Numbered from the stretch's first letter, positions 19,210 through 28,567 are shown. The stretch is 56,492 nt of DNA from Methanobacteriota archaeon (GCA_029556335.1 JAKQFA010000003.1:1-56492), one strand, 5' to 3'. Notes: generated from the sequence alone by a model not told the origin. Numbers and translations: made by a program.

Positions 19210-19941
19210 TTACACACATACTCCTAGATTTTTAAGGTCCTTAGAGGAGGCTTTTACCCTGGTTAACTCCTTTAAAGCGGCGAATACAGCGTTGGCGTAG
19301 TTGATGGTGGTCTGGGTTTGTCCACTGGTGTGGCTCCATACATCGTCGATTCCACCCAGGCCTAGGATGGTTTTACCCACGTCACCGATGGCCAGTCCCA
19401 CTCCCCCTGGTGCAGGTATGAGTGTGACCCGGACACTGCCGGCTTTACCTTCCACCTTGAAGGGTACGGTGTGCTCCCTTCCACAGATGCATCCCCAGTC
19501 ACCACAGCCCCTTCGGACTTTGATGATGTTGAATTTAGCGTTATCCACTGCTTTTCGTATGGCCGGGCCTACTTCTTTGGCTTTGCCCTGGCCTAATCCC
19601 ACGTAGCCGTTCTTGTTTCCCACGGCTACGATGACCCGGAAGTTAACCTTTCTTCCTGATTTGTGCATGCGCTGCACCAGGTTAACATCCATAACCTCTT
19701 CTTCCAGGTCGGGTAGGAGGTGGTTGATGATCTCCAGTTCCATGATGGGCAGTCCACGGTCGAAGATCTCATCGATGGATGTGATGCTGCCTTCCTTTAC
19801 CATGCGGCCCAGGTTGGTTTTGGGCTCCCATTCGGGTTTCTCATAGCTTTGGTTACGGCCACCACGTCCGTTTCGGCCACCGCGGCCTCCACGTTTTTGC
19901 CCGCTTCCTCCGCGGTTACCCTTTTTGCCTCCGTTTGTCAT
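19210..19941 (-). CDS. rpsE: Small ribosomal subunit protein uS5 with Gly/Arg-rich N-terminus
   Basis: Decoding-fidelity protein of 30S. 243 residues. Residues about 3-32 are a Gly/Arg/Lys-rich extension (GGKKGNRGGSGQKRGGRGG...RGGRN) that is RGG-box-like and longer than in most archaea as I recall. The S5 RNA-binding domain follows (VVAVGNKNGYVGLGQGKAKEV), then TLIPAPGGVGLAIGD. Ends five bases before the uL30 ATG region; its start overlaps the stop of uL18 (ATGA type). Confidence 0.96.
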   Translation of the reverse strand: MTNGGKKGNRGGSGQKRGGRGGRNGRGGRNQSYEKPEWEPKTNLGRMVKEGSITSIDEIFDRGLPIMELEIINHLLPDLEEEVMDVNLVQRMHKSGRKVNFRVIVAVGNKNGYVGLGQGKAKEVGPAIRKAVDNAKFNIIKVRRGCGDWGCICGREHTVPFKVEGKAGSVRVTLIPAPGGVGLAIGDVGKTILGLGGIDDVWSHTSGQTQTTINYANAVFAALKELTRVKASSKDLKNLGVCV

Positions 19942-20528
19942 AATTTTTCCTCGGCTTCAATTTTTTCTTTAATGGATTCAAAGTGATCCGGTAGCTTCTC
20001 CGGTGCCAGGCCCTTTTCTAGGTACTGGGAGAATTTTTTCTCCAGCTCTGCCTGGTCCAGGGACTGGGCGTAGGCCACTGTTTCCTCTCCCCTGATCCTC
20101 TCCTCTGAGGGGAGGATGGACTCGTTGTGGGGAATGTTCATCCCAGCGTCCACTGCTCCTTTAAGGGCGGCGTAGATTTTAGAGCCGTTGATGGAGGTTT
20201 TTAGTCCCAAATCCAGGACGGCCCCCTCTATACCCTCCTTCAGTGCCTTTTTACCGCACAGGTATCCTGTGAGGTAGGCGGAGGAGGTGTTTTTTCCACT
20301 GCCCAACCAACCCAGGTCCTTGATTTCCTTGGAATGGGCGGATACCAGGGTGTGATCTCCTTCAGGGGCTACCTTGATGATCTGGACCAGGGTGTGCTGG
20401 CTGCTTAACCTAACCACCAGTCGACACTGGTCTAGGCTGATGAGCTTTAACCTGGCCCCGTAATTAGTTTTTCCTTCTCTTCTTCTCTTGAATGCTACTT
20501 TATATCTTGATCCTTGTGCCACTTGCAT
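19938..20528 (-). CDS. rplR: Large ribosomal subunit protein uL18
   Basis: 5S rRNA-binding protein of the central protuberance; 196 residues, the usual archaeal length. YKVAFKRRREGKTNYGARLKL at the N-terminus, GYLCGKKAL and VLDLGLKTSINGSKIYAALKGAVDAGMNIPH in the core. SD GGGGGAA is directly upstream of the ATG. Confidence 0.96.
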   Translation of the reverse strand: MQVAQGSRYKVAFKRRREGKTNYGARLKLISLDQCRLVVRLSSQHTLVQIIKVAPEGDHTLVSAHSKEIKDLGWLGSGKNTSSAYLTGYLCGKKALKEGIEGAVLDLGLKTSINGSKIYAALKGAVDAGMNIPHNESILPSEERIRGEETVAYAQSLDQAELEKKFSQYLEKGLAPEKLPDHFESIKEKIEAEEKL

Positions 20529-20535
20529 TCCCCCA

Positions 20536-20982
20536 TTATCTTAGTAGGTCGTGGTCCCGGGCGTAGGTTTTCATGTAGGATTTACTGCGGAATGCTCCGC
20601 CCTTGGCCATCTTGTACAGTTTACGGTAGGTGGTCCGGTTGATCTCCCGGTTATCCCTCATGTCCTTCAGGTCCGTTCTCAGCGCCCTGATGGTGGTCAT
20701 CCAGGCCTTCTTCTTGGGGTTTCTGGCGCCTTTAGCACCTTTGATACTTCCCCGGCCTTTTCTTTTTCCTTTACTTTTTTGTTGTGCTATCTTCTTGGAG
20801 CGGTAACTGCTGATCCCCTTCTTGGGCCGGGCTTTTATGGTGCCGTCGGCTATGAGTTTCTTAACTCCTTCACGGGTAATGGCTTGGGACACTTCTTCTG
20901 ATTGGTCCGGGTCGATCCATACCCTGTTAACTCCTACTTTCAGGATCTCTGCAGCTAGCCTCTTTTGAGTTGTAAGATTCAT
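20536..20982 (-). CDS. rpl19e: Large ribosomal subunit protein eL19
   Basis: 148 residues, long basic helix protein: NLTTQKRLAAEILKVGVNRVW, IRALRTDLKDMRDNREINRTTYRKLYKMAKGG. Strong SD GGGGAGG before the ATG. Preceded (in transcript order) by an unusually long structured spacer after eL32. Confidence 0.96.
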   Translation of the reverse strand: MNLTTQKRLAAEILKVGVNRVWIDPDQSEEVSQAITREGVKKLIADGTIKARPKKGISSYRSKKIAQQKSKGKRKGRGSIKGAKGARNPKKKAWMTTIRALRTDLKDMRDNREINRTTYRKLYKMAKGGAFRSKSYMKTYARDHDLLR

Positions 20983-21195
20983 AAAGAAACCTCCCCTTCA
21001 ACCCCATTTGGGGGTTGAGTTAAAATTTCTACTCTCCACCCCGAAAAATCATTCCAGGTGGATGGGATGCGCATCTAATACTATTGTCCCGGGCATCCCC
21101 ATTTTTTTCCTTTCTTGTAGTATCACTTATTGCTTCGCCTTTATTTGTAAACAGAACCACCCCATGTGGGGGGGTGTTATTTTACAAATGCTTCC
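20983..21195 (-). promoter_or_regulatory. Structured spacer between eL32 and eL19 genes
   Basis: About 213 bases without a gene, where neighbours are separated by 0-50. It holds three inverted repeats: TCAACCCC/GGGGTTGA with a 5-base loop (20998-21018), just before the eL19 SD; GGGATGC/GCATCCC enclosing about 23 bases near 21064-21100 (which itself contains GATGCGCATC); and CACCCC/GGGGTG with a 7-base loop (21158-21176). None is followed by a T run on the transcribed strand, so they do not look like terminators. A translated product is not evident. Confidence 0.55.
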
Positions 21196-21522
21196 TTAGT
21201 TCAGGATTTTCACTCCCAGTTCCTTGGCCCTGGCGAGTATTAATTCCCTTTTCCGGTCACCTATGGTGGAACTGATACGGGCTGCCTGGTTCTCAGGGTC
21301 CAGTCCCTCCAGTTCCTTGGGGTTGGATATCAGTACATCCTGGTATCCGGATGGGTGTAGTCCGCGGGTTTTTCTGGGAGTTCGGTATCCTACCGTTGGC
21401 ATGGCTGGTTTTCTGCCTTCGTATCGACGGGTTTTACTGGTTTTCCCCCGGGCTTTTCTCCATTTAGTTCCCAGTTTCTTGTAGCGGAACCATTCCTGTC
21501 TCCTGAATTTTGGTTTGTTCAT
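21196..21522 (-). CDS. rpl32e: Large ribosomal subunit protein eL32
   Basis: 108 residues: FRRQEWFRYKKLGTKWRKARG, KPAMPTVGYRTPRKTRGLHPSGY and a C-terminal RAKELGVKILN. The ATG at 21522 is three bases after GGAGTGAT and 5 bases from the uL6 stop; the frame continues to 21603 but the added residues lie inside uL6 and lack family match. Confidence 0.96.
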   Translation of the reverse strand: MNKPKFRRQEWFRYKKLGTKWRKARGKTSKTRRYEGRKPAMPTVGYRTPRKTRGLHPSGYQDVLISNPKELEGLDPENQAARISSTIGDRKRELILARAKELGVKILN

Positions 21523-21526
21523 AGGA

Positions 21527-22060
21527 TCACTCCTTAGCCACCAGGTAGATTCCATCCTGGAATACCCGGGGGTCTTTTCCCTTGATTTTAGTGGCCTGTT
21601 CAATGTTGGCCATGGTCTGTCCCACGTCCTCCTTGTTTACTCCGGAGACTGTTACCTCGTCGCCCTGTATTTTTACCTGGGCACTTCCCACCACCTTGGC
21701 GGTGCGGGGGTAGCGTTCCCCCAGGAAGTTTTCAATAACTACCTTGCCGCCTGCTAGTTTGACGGTCATGGGAAAGTGAGCGTAAACAATTTTCATCCGG
21801 TATGTGAAGCCCTGGGTCAGGCCCTCCATCATATTAGTAATATGGGCTTTGATGGTTCCCAGCATGGCTTTATCCTTCTTCTTGGGGAAACGGGCCTCTA
21901 ACACCACTAAACCGTCTTCTTGACTGATTTTTACGTTGTGATGTTTGAATTTCCGACTTAGCTCCCCCTGGGATCCCTTCACAGTCACCGTGTCATCCAC
22001 GGTGACTTCTATGCCCTCAGGGATGGGTATTTCCTCCCTGATAACCGCTGCTAAAGCCAT
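21527..22060 (-). CDS. rplF: Large ribosomal subunit protein uL6
   Basis: 177 residues, two tandem L6 domains near the GTPase centre. EEIPIPEGIEVTVDDTVTVKGSQGELSRKF, MMEGLTQGFTYRMKIVYAHFPM and FLGERYPRTAKV are typical. ATG at 22060 lies four bases after AGGTGAT. Confidence 0.97.
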   Translation of the reverse strand: MALAAVIREEIPIPEGIEVTVDDTVTVKGSQGELSRKFKHHNVKISQEDGLVVLEARFPKKKDKAMLGTIKAHITNMMEGLTQGFTYRMKIVYAHFPMTVKLAGGKVVIENFLGERYPRTAKVVGSAQVKIQGDEVTVSGVNKEDVGQTMANIEQATKIKGKDPRVFQDGIYLVAKE

Positions 22061-22069
22061 TGTTATCAC

Positions 22070-22462
22070 CTAATATACATATACCAGTAACCTGCCGCCT
22101 ATACCAATCTCCTTAGCCTCGTGGTGGGTCATTATACCCTGGGAGGTGGTCATGATCATGATACCGAAGTGCTTGGATGGCAGGTACCTTTTTTCGAATT
22201 TCTCGAATTCATCTTTTTTAACGGCATGTCGGGGCTTTATAACGCCACATTTGTTTATATTTCCTTCTAATTCGACCATGAACTGTCCGGCTTTGCCGTC
22301 GTCCACGTATTCAAATTCACCGATGTATCCTTCCTTTTGCATGGTCCTTAACACATGGCCAATCATCTTGGAGGCAGGTCGGATCTTGCACCGATTGTTT
22401 CCCTGCATCTCGTTGTTGCGCATGTTGGTAAGGGCGTTTGCTAGAGGATCCATAAGAGTCAT
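22070..22462 (-). CDS. rpsH: Small ribosomal subunit protein uS8
   Basis: 130 residues; central-domain 16S binder. DPLANALTNMRNNEMQGN at the start and the C-terminal TTSQGIMTHHEAKEIGIGGRLLVYVY. ATG at 22462 is five bases after GAGGTG; the third-codon-later ATG is less well placed. In bacteria uS8 represses the spc operon; not testable here. Confidence 0.97.
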   Translation of the reverse strand: MTLMDPLANALTNMRNNEMQGNNRCKIRPASKMIGHVLRTMQKEGYIGEFEYVDDGKAGQFMVELEGNINKCGVIKPRHAVKKDEFEKFEKRYLPSKHFGIMIMTTSQGIMTHHEAKEIGIGGRLLVYVY

Positions 22463-22471
22463 AGGTACACC

Positions 22472-22615
22472 TCAATTGTACTTCTTAAATCCTATTTTTG
22501 GTGCGAGTTCCCGGAAGCACTGGCGGCAGAGCATTAATCCGTATCTGCGTACCAGGGCAGAGTGATCCCCACATCTTCTACATTTTCTGGATGCCTTTCC
22601 ATATTTCCTTGGCAT
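22472..22615 (-). CDS. rpsN: Small ribosomal subunit protein uS14 (zinc form)
   Basis: 47 residues. PRKYGKASRKCRRCGDH and LMLCRQCFRELAPKIGFKK give the zinc ligands Cys12, Cys15, Cys30 and Cys33. Sits between uL5 and uS8, the invariant position. Start at the ATG ending 22615; stop TGA at 22474-22472. Confidence 0.96.
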   Translation of the reverse strand: MPRKYGKASRKCRRCGDHSALVRRYGLMLCRQCFRELAPKIGFKKYN

Positions 22616-22625
22616 GTTTTTCACC

Positions 22626-23132
22626 TTACTTAATCTTCACCTGGAATTGCTCCCGCATGTACTCCTGGGTCTCCTCGGCGGTGACCTGGTGCTTGGGGGA
22701 TACCTGTTTCCGTTGGATTTTCCGTCTCTTAATCCGGTAACCCGGTTTTTCAAAGGTTATTGAAACGTTCATTCCGAATATTCCAATGTCCGGGTCGTAA
22801 CGCATGCCAGGTATGTCAATGTGTTCCTCGATTCCAAAGGAAACATTTCCGTTCCGGTCAAATTGGCTGGTGCGGAGTTTGTTACCCACCCCATCCAGGA
22901 CCATCTTCACGGCATCATGGGCCTTCTCTTCACGGAGGGTGACTTTGCAGGCCACGGGTTGACCCTTCCTGATCCCGAACTCGGGGTTGGTGATCTTGGA
23001 ATAGGTTCTCACCGGCTTCTGGTGGGTGATGGTTTCCAGGAGCTTCTCAGCCCGGGCCAGTTTTTCTCCGGCTTCTCCAACACCGATGTTGATGGTGGCC
23101 TTGGCTATTCGCACCTTCTGCATGGGGTTCAT
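22626..23132 (-). CDS. rplE: Large ribosomal subunit protein uL5
   Basis: 5S rRNA-binding protein, 168 residues: MQKVRIAKATINIGVGEAG, KPVRTYSKITNPEFGIRKGQP, FGIEEHIDIPGMRYDPDIGIFGM. SD AGGGGGT precedes the ATG, which lies directly after the eS4 stop. Confidence 0.97.
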   Translation of the reverse strand: MNPMQKVRIAKATINIGVGEAGEKLARAEKLLETITHQKPVRTYSKITNPEFGIRKGQPVACKVTLREEKAHDAVKMVLDGVGNKLRTSQFDRNGNVSFGIEEHIDIPGMRYDPDIGIFGMNVSITFEKPGYRIKRRKIQRKQVSPKHQVTAEETQEYMREQFQVKIK

Positions 23133-23861
23133 CTACTTACCCCCTGGTAGTGTGATCATTGCCTGGTCCTTACCCAGTACGAAGACGTAGTCCTGCAGGG
23201 TTTGGAAGCTTTTCCCATCGCCTGTTTCCATTAGGATCGTGTTTGGCATGGATGATTTGGTGATGTTGATTTCTTTGATGGTTCCCAACTCCCCGATGTG
23301 CTTTCCACCGGTGATAAAACCCAGGGCACCGTTTTCCAGCTTCAGATGCTGGGTTACTTCCTGTTTGGGAACCTGCAGTACCACCACGTCTCCGGCTCGG
23401 TATTCGCCCTCGACTAGACAGTTACGTCCGTCGTGGAGGTTCAGTTGTTGTTTCCCTCCCCTGATGGTGGTTTTGTTCTGGATCCGGCACAGTTTGAAGT
23501 TCTGGTTCTCTTCACTGATGGGGTGTAAGACCAGTCTCCCCTTATCATCAGGGAGGACCCGGTAGGTTTTTCCGGTTTTGGGGATCTGGATTACGTCCAT
23601 GAATCCCACCGGGAACTTGTAGTCCTTACGCACCGTACCATCCACTAGGATCTCTCCCTGGTTGATGATCATCTTGGCTTCCCGGGCGGTGTCTGCCAAA
23701 TCCAGTATGTCCCGGACCACCAGTAGGAGGGGTAGTGAATCCTCTATGGCATGGGAACCTGGGCTTGGTTTCACAGTCCAGGTATCCTCTTTGGGGTGTA
23801 TTGGCCAGTGTTCAGGTGCTTTGTATCTTTTCAAGTGTTTTCTTGATCCCATTTTGGCCAT
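23133..23861 (-). CDS. rps4e: Small ribosomal subunit protein eS4
   Basis: 242 residues with an S4-like RNA-binding segment (MIINQGEILVDGTVRKDYKFPVG at about 80-100) and a C-terminal KOW motif (GFITGGKHIGELGTIKEI). N-terminal GSRKHLKRYKAPEHWPI is diagnostic. Starts two bases after uL24. Confidence 0.97.
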   Translation of the reverse strand: MAKMGSRKHLKRYKAPEHWPIHPKEDTWTVKPSPGSHAIEDSLPLLLVVRDILDLADTAREAKMIINQGEILVDGTVRKDYKFPVGFMDVIQIPKTGKTYRVLPDDKGRLVLHPISEENQNFKLCRIQNKTTIRGGKQQLNLHDGRNCLVEGEYRAGDVVVLQVPKQEVTQHLKLENGALGFITGGKHIGELGTIKEINITKSSMPNTILMETGDGKSFQTLQDYVFVLGKDQAMITLPGGK

Positions 23862-23863
23862 TT

Positions 23864-24217
23864 TTATCCCTTCCTCTCGGTTATTTTATTCCGTTTTTCA
23901 TCATCCAAATTGAGCTCCAGTATCATGGTGTTGGAGGGATGCACCGGGTGGTACACCTGGTTTCCATCTGGTTTCTGTACTGATACTCCATCGATGAAGA
24001 GCTGGTAATTTTTGGGGTCCACATTTTCCACCTTTCCCTCGTGGCCCTTGAAGTCTCCCCTGAGGATCTTCACGGTGTCTCCCTTACGAACTGGGAGGGC
24101 CCTTCGGTCGTGTTCTTCCCGGAGCTCCGGGCTGAGGGTAACGCCCATATACTTATGGCGCTGGTGTAGGGGTGCCCTGTAAAATGATTTCCTCTGTTTT
24201 CTTGGCTGTTTAGACAT
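23864..24217 (-). CDS. rplX: Large ribosomal subunit protein uL24
   Basis: Assembly-initiating 50S protein, 117 residues. SKQPRKQRKSFYRAPLHQRHKYMG then the KOW motif VRKGDTVKILRGDFKGHEGKV. The ATG at 24217 follows GGGTGAT; the upstream part of the frame overlaps uL14 and is not used. Confidence 0.97.
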   Translation of the reverse strand: MSKQPRKQRKSFYRAPLHQRHKYMGVTLSPELREEHDRRALPVRKGDTVKILRGDFKGHEGKVENVDPKNYQLFIDGVSVQKPDGNQVYHPVHPSNTMILELNLDDEKRNKITERKG

Positions 24218-24228
24218 TAATATCACCC

Positions 24229-24627
24229 TTAGACAATTATACTGGCGGCACTTCCCACCGATGGCCATCGGTCAGCGGCTTCCTTGGCCACTGGCCCCCG
24301 GATCTCGGAACCCTTTAAAATTCCTTCCGGGCTTATAATAACCGCAGCGTTGTCCTCGAATTTAACTCGCAGGCCATCGGCCCGGCGGTATTCTTTTTTC
24401 TGTCTTACTATAACTGCAGTGGTTACTTCTCGGCGCATGTCTACGGATCCCTTTTTCACCGAGATAACCACCATGTCCCCTACTCCGGCACTGCCCAGCC
24501 TTCGGCGGACGCCCTTGTAGCCTTTTACCGCCACAATTTCTACTTCCCGGGCTCCGGTGTTATCCACGCAGCTGAGTCGGGCGCCGATGGGGAGTGATTT
24601 AGTAACTTTAGATGTAGTGGCCTTCAT
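24229..24627 (-). CDS. rplN: Large ribosomal subunit protein uL14
   Basis: 132 residues; subunit-interface beta-barrel protein. LPIGARLSCVDNTGAREVEIVAVKGYKG and VVISVKKGSVDMRREVTTAVIVRQKKEYRR are conserved. Its ATG overlaps the uS17 stop as TAATG, so it is coupled to the rpsQ frame, which makes the uS17 frameshift potentially costly. Confidence 0.97.
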   Translation of the reverse strand: MKATTSKVTKSLPIGARLSCVDNTGAREVEIVAVKGYKGVRRRLGSAGVGDMVVISVKKGSVDMRREVTTAVIVRQKKEYRRADGLRVKFEDNAAVIISPEGILKGSEIRGPVAKEAADRWPSVGSAASIIV

Positions 24628-24946
24628 TATTTCTCCTCTTTAACCTCCACCACCACGAAGTGCTTGGTCTTACTTATAGGTCGGCACTCCGCAATTTTCA
24701 CTGCATCACCGACTTTCACTTGGATGCAGTCTGGTTTGTGAACGTTGATCTTGGACTTTCTCTTCTCGTATCTTTCATATTTTCGTATGTACTTGTAGAA
24801 GCTTCGCTCTACAGTGATGCTTTTTTCTGCCTTGTCACTGGCAACCAGTCCTTCCAGTATCTGGCCCCTTATCTTAAGGTTACCATGGAAGGGGCAGTTG
24901 GGTCATCACATTTTTCTTTTGGTTCGGTTACTTCAATGCCAACCAT
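24627..24946 (-). pseudogene. rpsQ: Small ribosomal subunit protein uS17, reading frame broken by a 1-base deletion
   Basis: uS17 binds 16S rRNA early in assembly and is essential. ATG at 24946 follows GGGTGAT. Frame one gives MVGIEVTEPKEKCDDP and then runs out of frame to a TAA; adding one base at about 24898-24899 restores CDDPNCPFHGNLKIRGQILEG and the rest to the TAA at 24629, a 106-residue protein with RSFYKYIRKYERYEKRKSK and VGDAVKIAECRPISKTK. The lost base would be one T of a TTT (plus strand). All other residues look intact, so a sequencing or assembly error is the most likely cause; real recoding is possible but less so. Confidence 0.9.
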
Positions 24947-24951
24947 CAATA

Positions 24952-25236
24952 TCACCCATGCTTTTTGAATCTCTTTTTAATCCTATCTTCCGGGCGTGAA
25001 ACTATTATTCTGCCCTCTATTTCGACTGTACCACCGTCAGGTAGTTTAAAATGGAAGGTTGAAGTTTTTTTAGGGATGGTCTTCTCCCTACCCTCACCAT
25101 CTTCCAGGGTGAGGGTGTTTTTGGTCTCGTTAACAACCTTTCCTTCCAGTCCGGTGAATCCCTGGTGGGTGCTCCGGGCCACTCGTACCCCTAGTCCTAC
25201 CAGTTCGTGTCTCATGATGTTTTGTGGAGTGATCAT
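24952..25236 (-). CDS. rnp1: RNase P protein component 1 (Rpp29/Pop4)
   Basis: Protein subunit of archaeal RNase P, matures tRNA 5' ends. 94 residues from the ATG at 25236: ITPQNIMRHELVGLGVRVARS, a Sm-like barrel ending in IIVSRPEDRIKKRF. The frame is open to 25323 and would overlap the eIF1-like gene, but the family starts at MITP. It is encoded in the same operon as two tRNAs that need it. Confidence 0.93.
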   Translation of the reverse strand: MITPQNIMRHELVGLGVRVARSTHQGFTGLEGKVVNETKNTLTLEDGEGREKTIPKKTSTFHFKLPDGGTVEIEGRIIVSRPEDRIKKRFKKHG

Positions 25237-25303
25237 GCCTACCATCCCCTGCAGCCTATTGACTGAGGGTATAGGGCTTGCAGATTCCCGTGAGGTAATT
25301 CGT

Positions 25304-25609
25304 CTAACGGATCTCGATTTCATCGGTTGAAAAACCCAGATCAGATAGGACTTGCTTAACTCTCCTTTTATGATCGCCCTGCAGTTCTATTTGTCCTTTT
25401 TTTGCTGTTCCTCCACAGGCACAGCGATTTTTAAGTTCCTTGGTTAGTTCCCTGATGTCTATGTCGTGTTCATCAATTCCCTCGATGATGGTCATCAGTT
25501 TTCCGAATCTTCTCCTCACCGTGTAGACTTTAACCTTTTGTATCTCCCTGGCTATCTCTTCGCATACGCAGAGTTCCTCGGGAAGACCACAAACCTCACA
25601 GACTTTCAT
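25304..25609 (-). CDS. eIF1/SUI1 family translation initiation factor with zinc-binding N-terminus
   Basis: 101 residues. Cys4, Cys7, Cys14 and Cys16 (VCEVCGLPEELCVC) form a likely zinc site; the SUI1 domain follows with VKVYTVRRRFGKLMTIIEGI and CACGGTAKKGQIELQGDHKRRV. Archaeal aIF1 controls start-codon selection on 30S. Lies between uL29 and RNase P protein 1, a standard archaeal position. Confidence 0.94.
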   Translation of the reverse strand: MKVCEVCGLPEELCVCEEIAREIQKVKVYTVRRRFGKLMTIIEGIDEHDIDIRELTKELKNRCACGGTAKKGQIELQGDHKRRVKQVLSDLGFSTDEIEIR

Positions 25610-25816
25610 TTATGTCTCCTGTTGGATTTCATTCATGATGGTGATTACCCGGGCAATGGTTCTTTTGAGCTCCTTGATTTTTCCAGGATTCTCGTAGACA
25701 CCTGCCGCGGCACTTTTGGATATGTTCCGGGCGTATTCTGCCCGCAGTTCATCCAGCTTCTTCTGGATGTCCTCTAGGTCCATGTCCCGTATTTCCTTGC
25801 TCCTTAATATTACCAT
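25610..25816 (-). CDS. rpmC: Large ribosomal subunit protein uL29
   Basis: 68-residue helical protein at the peptide exit: LRSKEIRDMDLEDIQKKLDEL, GKIKELKRTIARVITIMNE. Sits beside the nascent-chain factor docking site. Starts after uS3, with the eIF1-like gene beginning at its stop. Confidence 0.96.
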   Translation of the reverse strand: MVILRSKEIRDMDLEDIQKKLDELRAEYARNISKSAAAGVYENPGKIKELKRTIARVITIMNEIQQET

Positions 25817-25863
25817 CTTGCTACAACCTTTTATAATTTATTATGAAGACTTAAATAGACTAA

Positions 25864-26864
<1,001 letters not shown>

Positions 26865-26868
<4 letters not shown>

Positions 26869-27341
26869 GTGCTCTCCTCTGCCTCGGCTAGTACAACTTG
26901 CAGGTGGGTGGTGGGGGTGTTGAAGGGGGTGGCCCTTCCAAACGCCCGGGGTATGTAGCCCCGGATGACGTATCCCCGGTGGCTGGATATGTGAATGATT
27001 TTCAGGTTTTCAGAGTCCATTCCGCGATATTCGGCATTGGCTTCGGCGTTTTCCAGTACGTGCAATACCTCGCCGGCGGCTTTAACCGGATACCTGCCGG
27101 CAGGCCAACCTGTGAGTCCCCGTCGGTGCCCAACCTTCTTGTTATGGCGCCGGAATGGAACTGCTCTTTTCTTCTGGATAACATCTTCCAGGTACTCCTT
27201 GGCCTCGTCCAGGTACATTCCCCTGATTTCACGGCAGATCTCCACTGCGTGTTTGGGGGATATTTGCAGGGCCCGGCCACTTGCCCGGGCAGTTTTTTCC
27301 TGACCCTCCGAACCTTGGTAAGCGTATTTAACTTTAGCCAT
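26865..27341 (-). CDS. rplV: Large ribosomal subunit protein uL22
   Basis: Exit-tunnel protein, 158 residues: RASGRALQISPKHAVEICREIRG, RGLTGWPAGRYPVKAAGEVL and the beta-hairpin region GYIPRAFGRATPFNTPTTH. Its stop overlaps the uS3 ATG by four bases. Confidence 0.97.
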
Positions 27342-27353
27342 CTTAACTTCTCC

Positions 27354-27764
27354 TTATTTCAGGGGCACGAACATGGATGAACGGGTTGCCCCCATACCTG
27401 GATCCCCGTGGGTTACCTTCTGTCTGGTGACTGCGAACTCTCCGAAGAAGCAGCCGATCATCTCGGGCTGTATCTGCACATCCACGAATGATTTACCATT
27501 GTAGATGCCGAAGGTCATGCCCACCATCTCTGGCAGTACGATCATATCCCGACAGTGGGTCCGGATTATCTTGGGCCTTCCACCTCTGTCTCCCTCTTTT
27601 TTCAGCTTCCTAATCTTTTCTAGTACCTTTTTCTGCCGGGGTAGGAATCCCTTCTGCAGGGATCTTCTTTGCCGGGCTGGGAAGAGCTGGATAACATTAT
27701 CCAGCGGCATTTCCTGCAGTTCTTCCAGGGTGTAACCACGATATTTGAATTCTTTCCTCGCCAA
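27354..27764 (-). CDS. rpsS: Small ribosomal subunit protein uS19
   Basis: Head protein of 30S, 136 residues: EFKYRGYTLEELQEMPLD, RRSLQKGF, IRTHCRDMIVLPEMVGMTFGIYNGK and C-terminal GEFAVTRQKVTHGDPG. Start is a TTG with GGAGGAGG six bases upstream. Confidence 0.97.
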   Translation of the reverse strand: MARKEFKYRGYTLEELQEMPLDNVIQLFPARQRRSLQKGFLPRQKKVLEKIRKLKKEGDRGGRPKIIRTHCRDMIVLPEMVGMTFGIYNGKSFVDVQIQPEMIGCFFGEFAVTRQKVTHGDPGMGATRSSMFVPLK

Positions 27765-27828
27765 TTGGCCTCCTCCTTTTATTTTCTATGTTCCCTTGTT
27801 TTTTTTATTTTTAAATAGTCCAAGGAGT

Positions 27829-28554
27829 TTATCTCCTTTTACCAGTTCTTCGAGCAGCGATGGAACCCACCTTTCTACCTGGTGGGGCGTGTCTGGATAC
27901 AGTGGTGGGTCGTCCTGGATGCTGGCGGTTTCCACCACCATGGGGGTGATCCACTGCATTCATTGCTACACCACGCACGCTTACGTTCTTCTTACCCTTG
28001 GCCTTGGCGGCGTAAAACTTGTTACCAGCCTTGAGGAAGGGTTTCTCCCTACGTCCTCCCCCGGCTACCACACCGATGGTGGCTCTGCACTGGGGGTTGA
28101 AGGCCTTCAGCTCGCCGGATGGCAGCTCAACTACGGCCTTACCCACGTCATGGGTGATAAGAGAAGCATGAGTACCTGAGGACCGCACGAATTTGCCCCC
28201 ATCACCGGGGTGTCGCTCCAGGTTGTACACTGGGGTTCCCTCTGGTATCTGTCCCAGGGGTAGTGAGTTTCCTGGACTGATGGGTGCGGATATTCCACAG
28301 GCAATTTCATCATCAATCTGTATACTTTCTGGTGCTAAAATAAACTGTTTTTCACCGTTTTCGAATTTAACCAGGGCCACCGGGGCGCTTCTTCCCGGGT
28401 CGTGCATGATATCGGCCACTTTCCCCACGAGGCAGCCCTCTTTCTCCACGTCATCATAATACCGGTAGGCGATTTTGCCCTTGAAACGGTGGGACGCACT
28501 GCGGTAGGTGGGAGTTCCCCTCCCCCTTCTTTGAATGATCAATCTTTTTCCCAT
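27829..28554 (-). CDS. rplB: Large ribosomal subunit protein uL2
   Basis: Peptidyl-transferase-centre scaffold, 241 residues. GKRLIIQRRGRGTPTYRSASH at the start and the invariant VRGVAMNAVDHPHGGGNRQHPG near the end, with the His of the HPHGGG loop present. Precedes uS19. Confidence 0.98.
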   Translation of the reverse strand: MGKRLIIQRRGRGTPTYRSASHRFKGKIAYRYYDDVEKEGCLVGKVADIMHDPGRSAPVALVKFENGEKQFILAPESIQIDDEIACGISAPISPGNSLPLGQIPEGTPVYNLERHPGDGGKFVRSSGTHASLITHDVGKAVVELPSGELKAFNPQCRATIGVVAGGGRREKPFLKAGNKFYAAKAKGKKNVSVRGVAMNAVDHPHGGGNRQHPGRPTTVSRHAPPGRKVGSIAARRTGKRR

Positions 28555-28567
28555 TGTCTTTTCCTCC

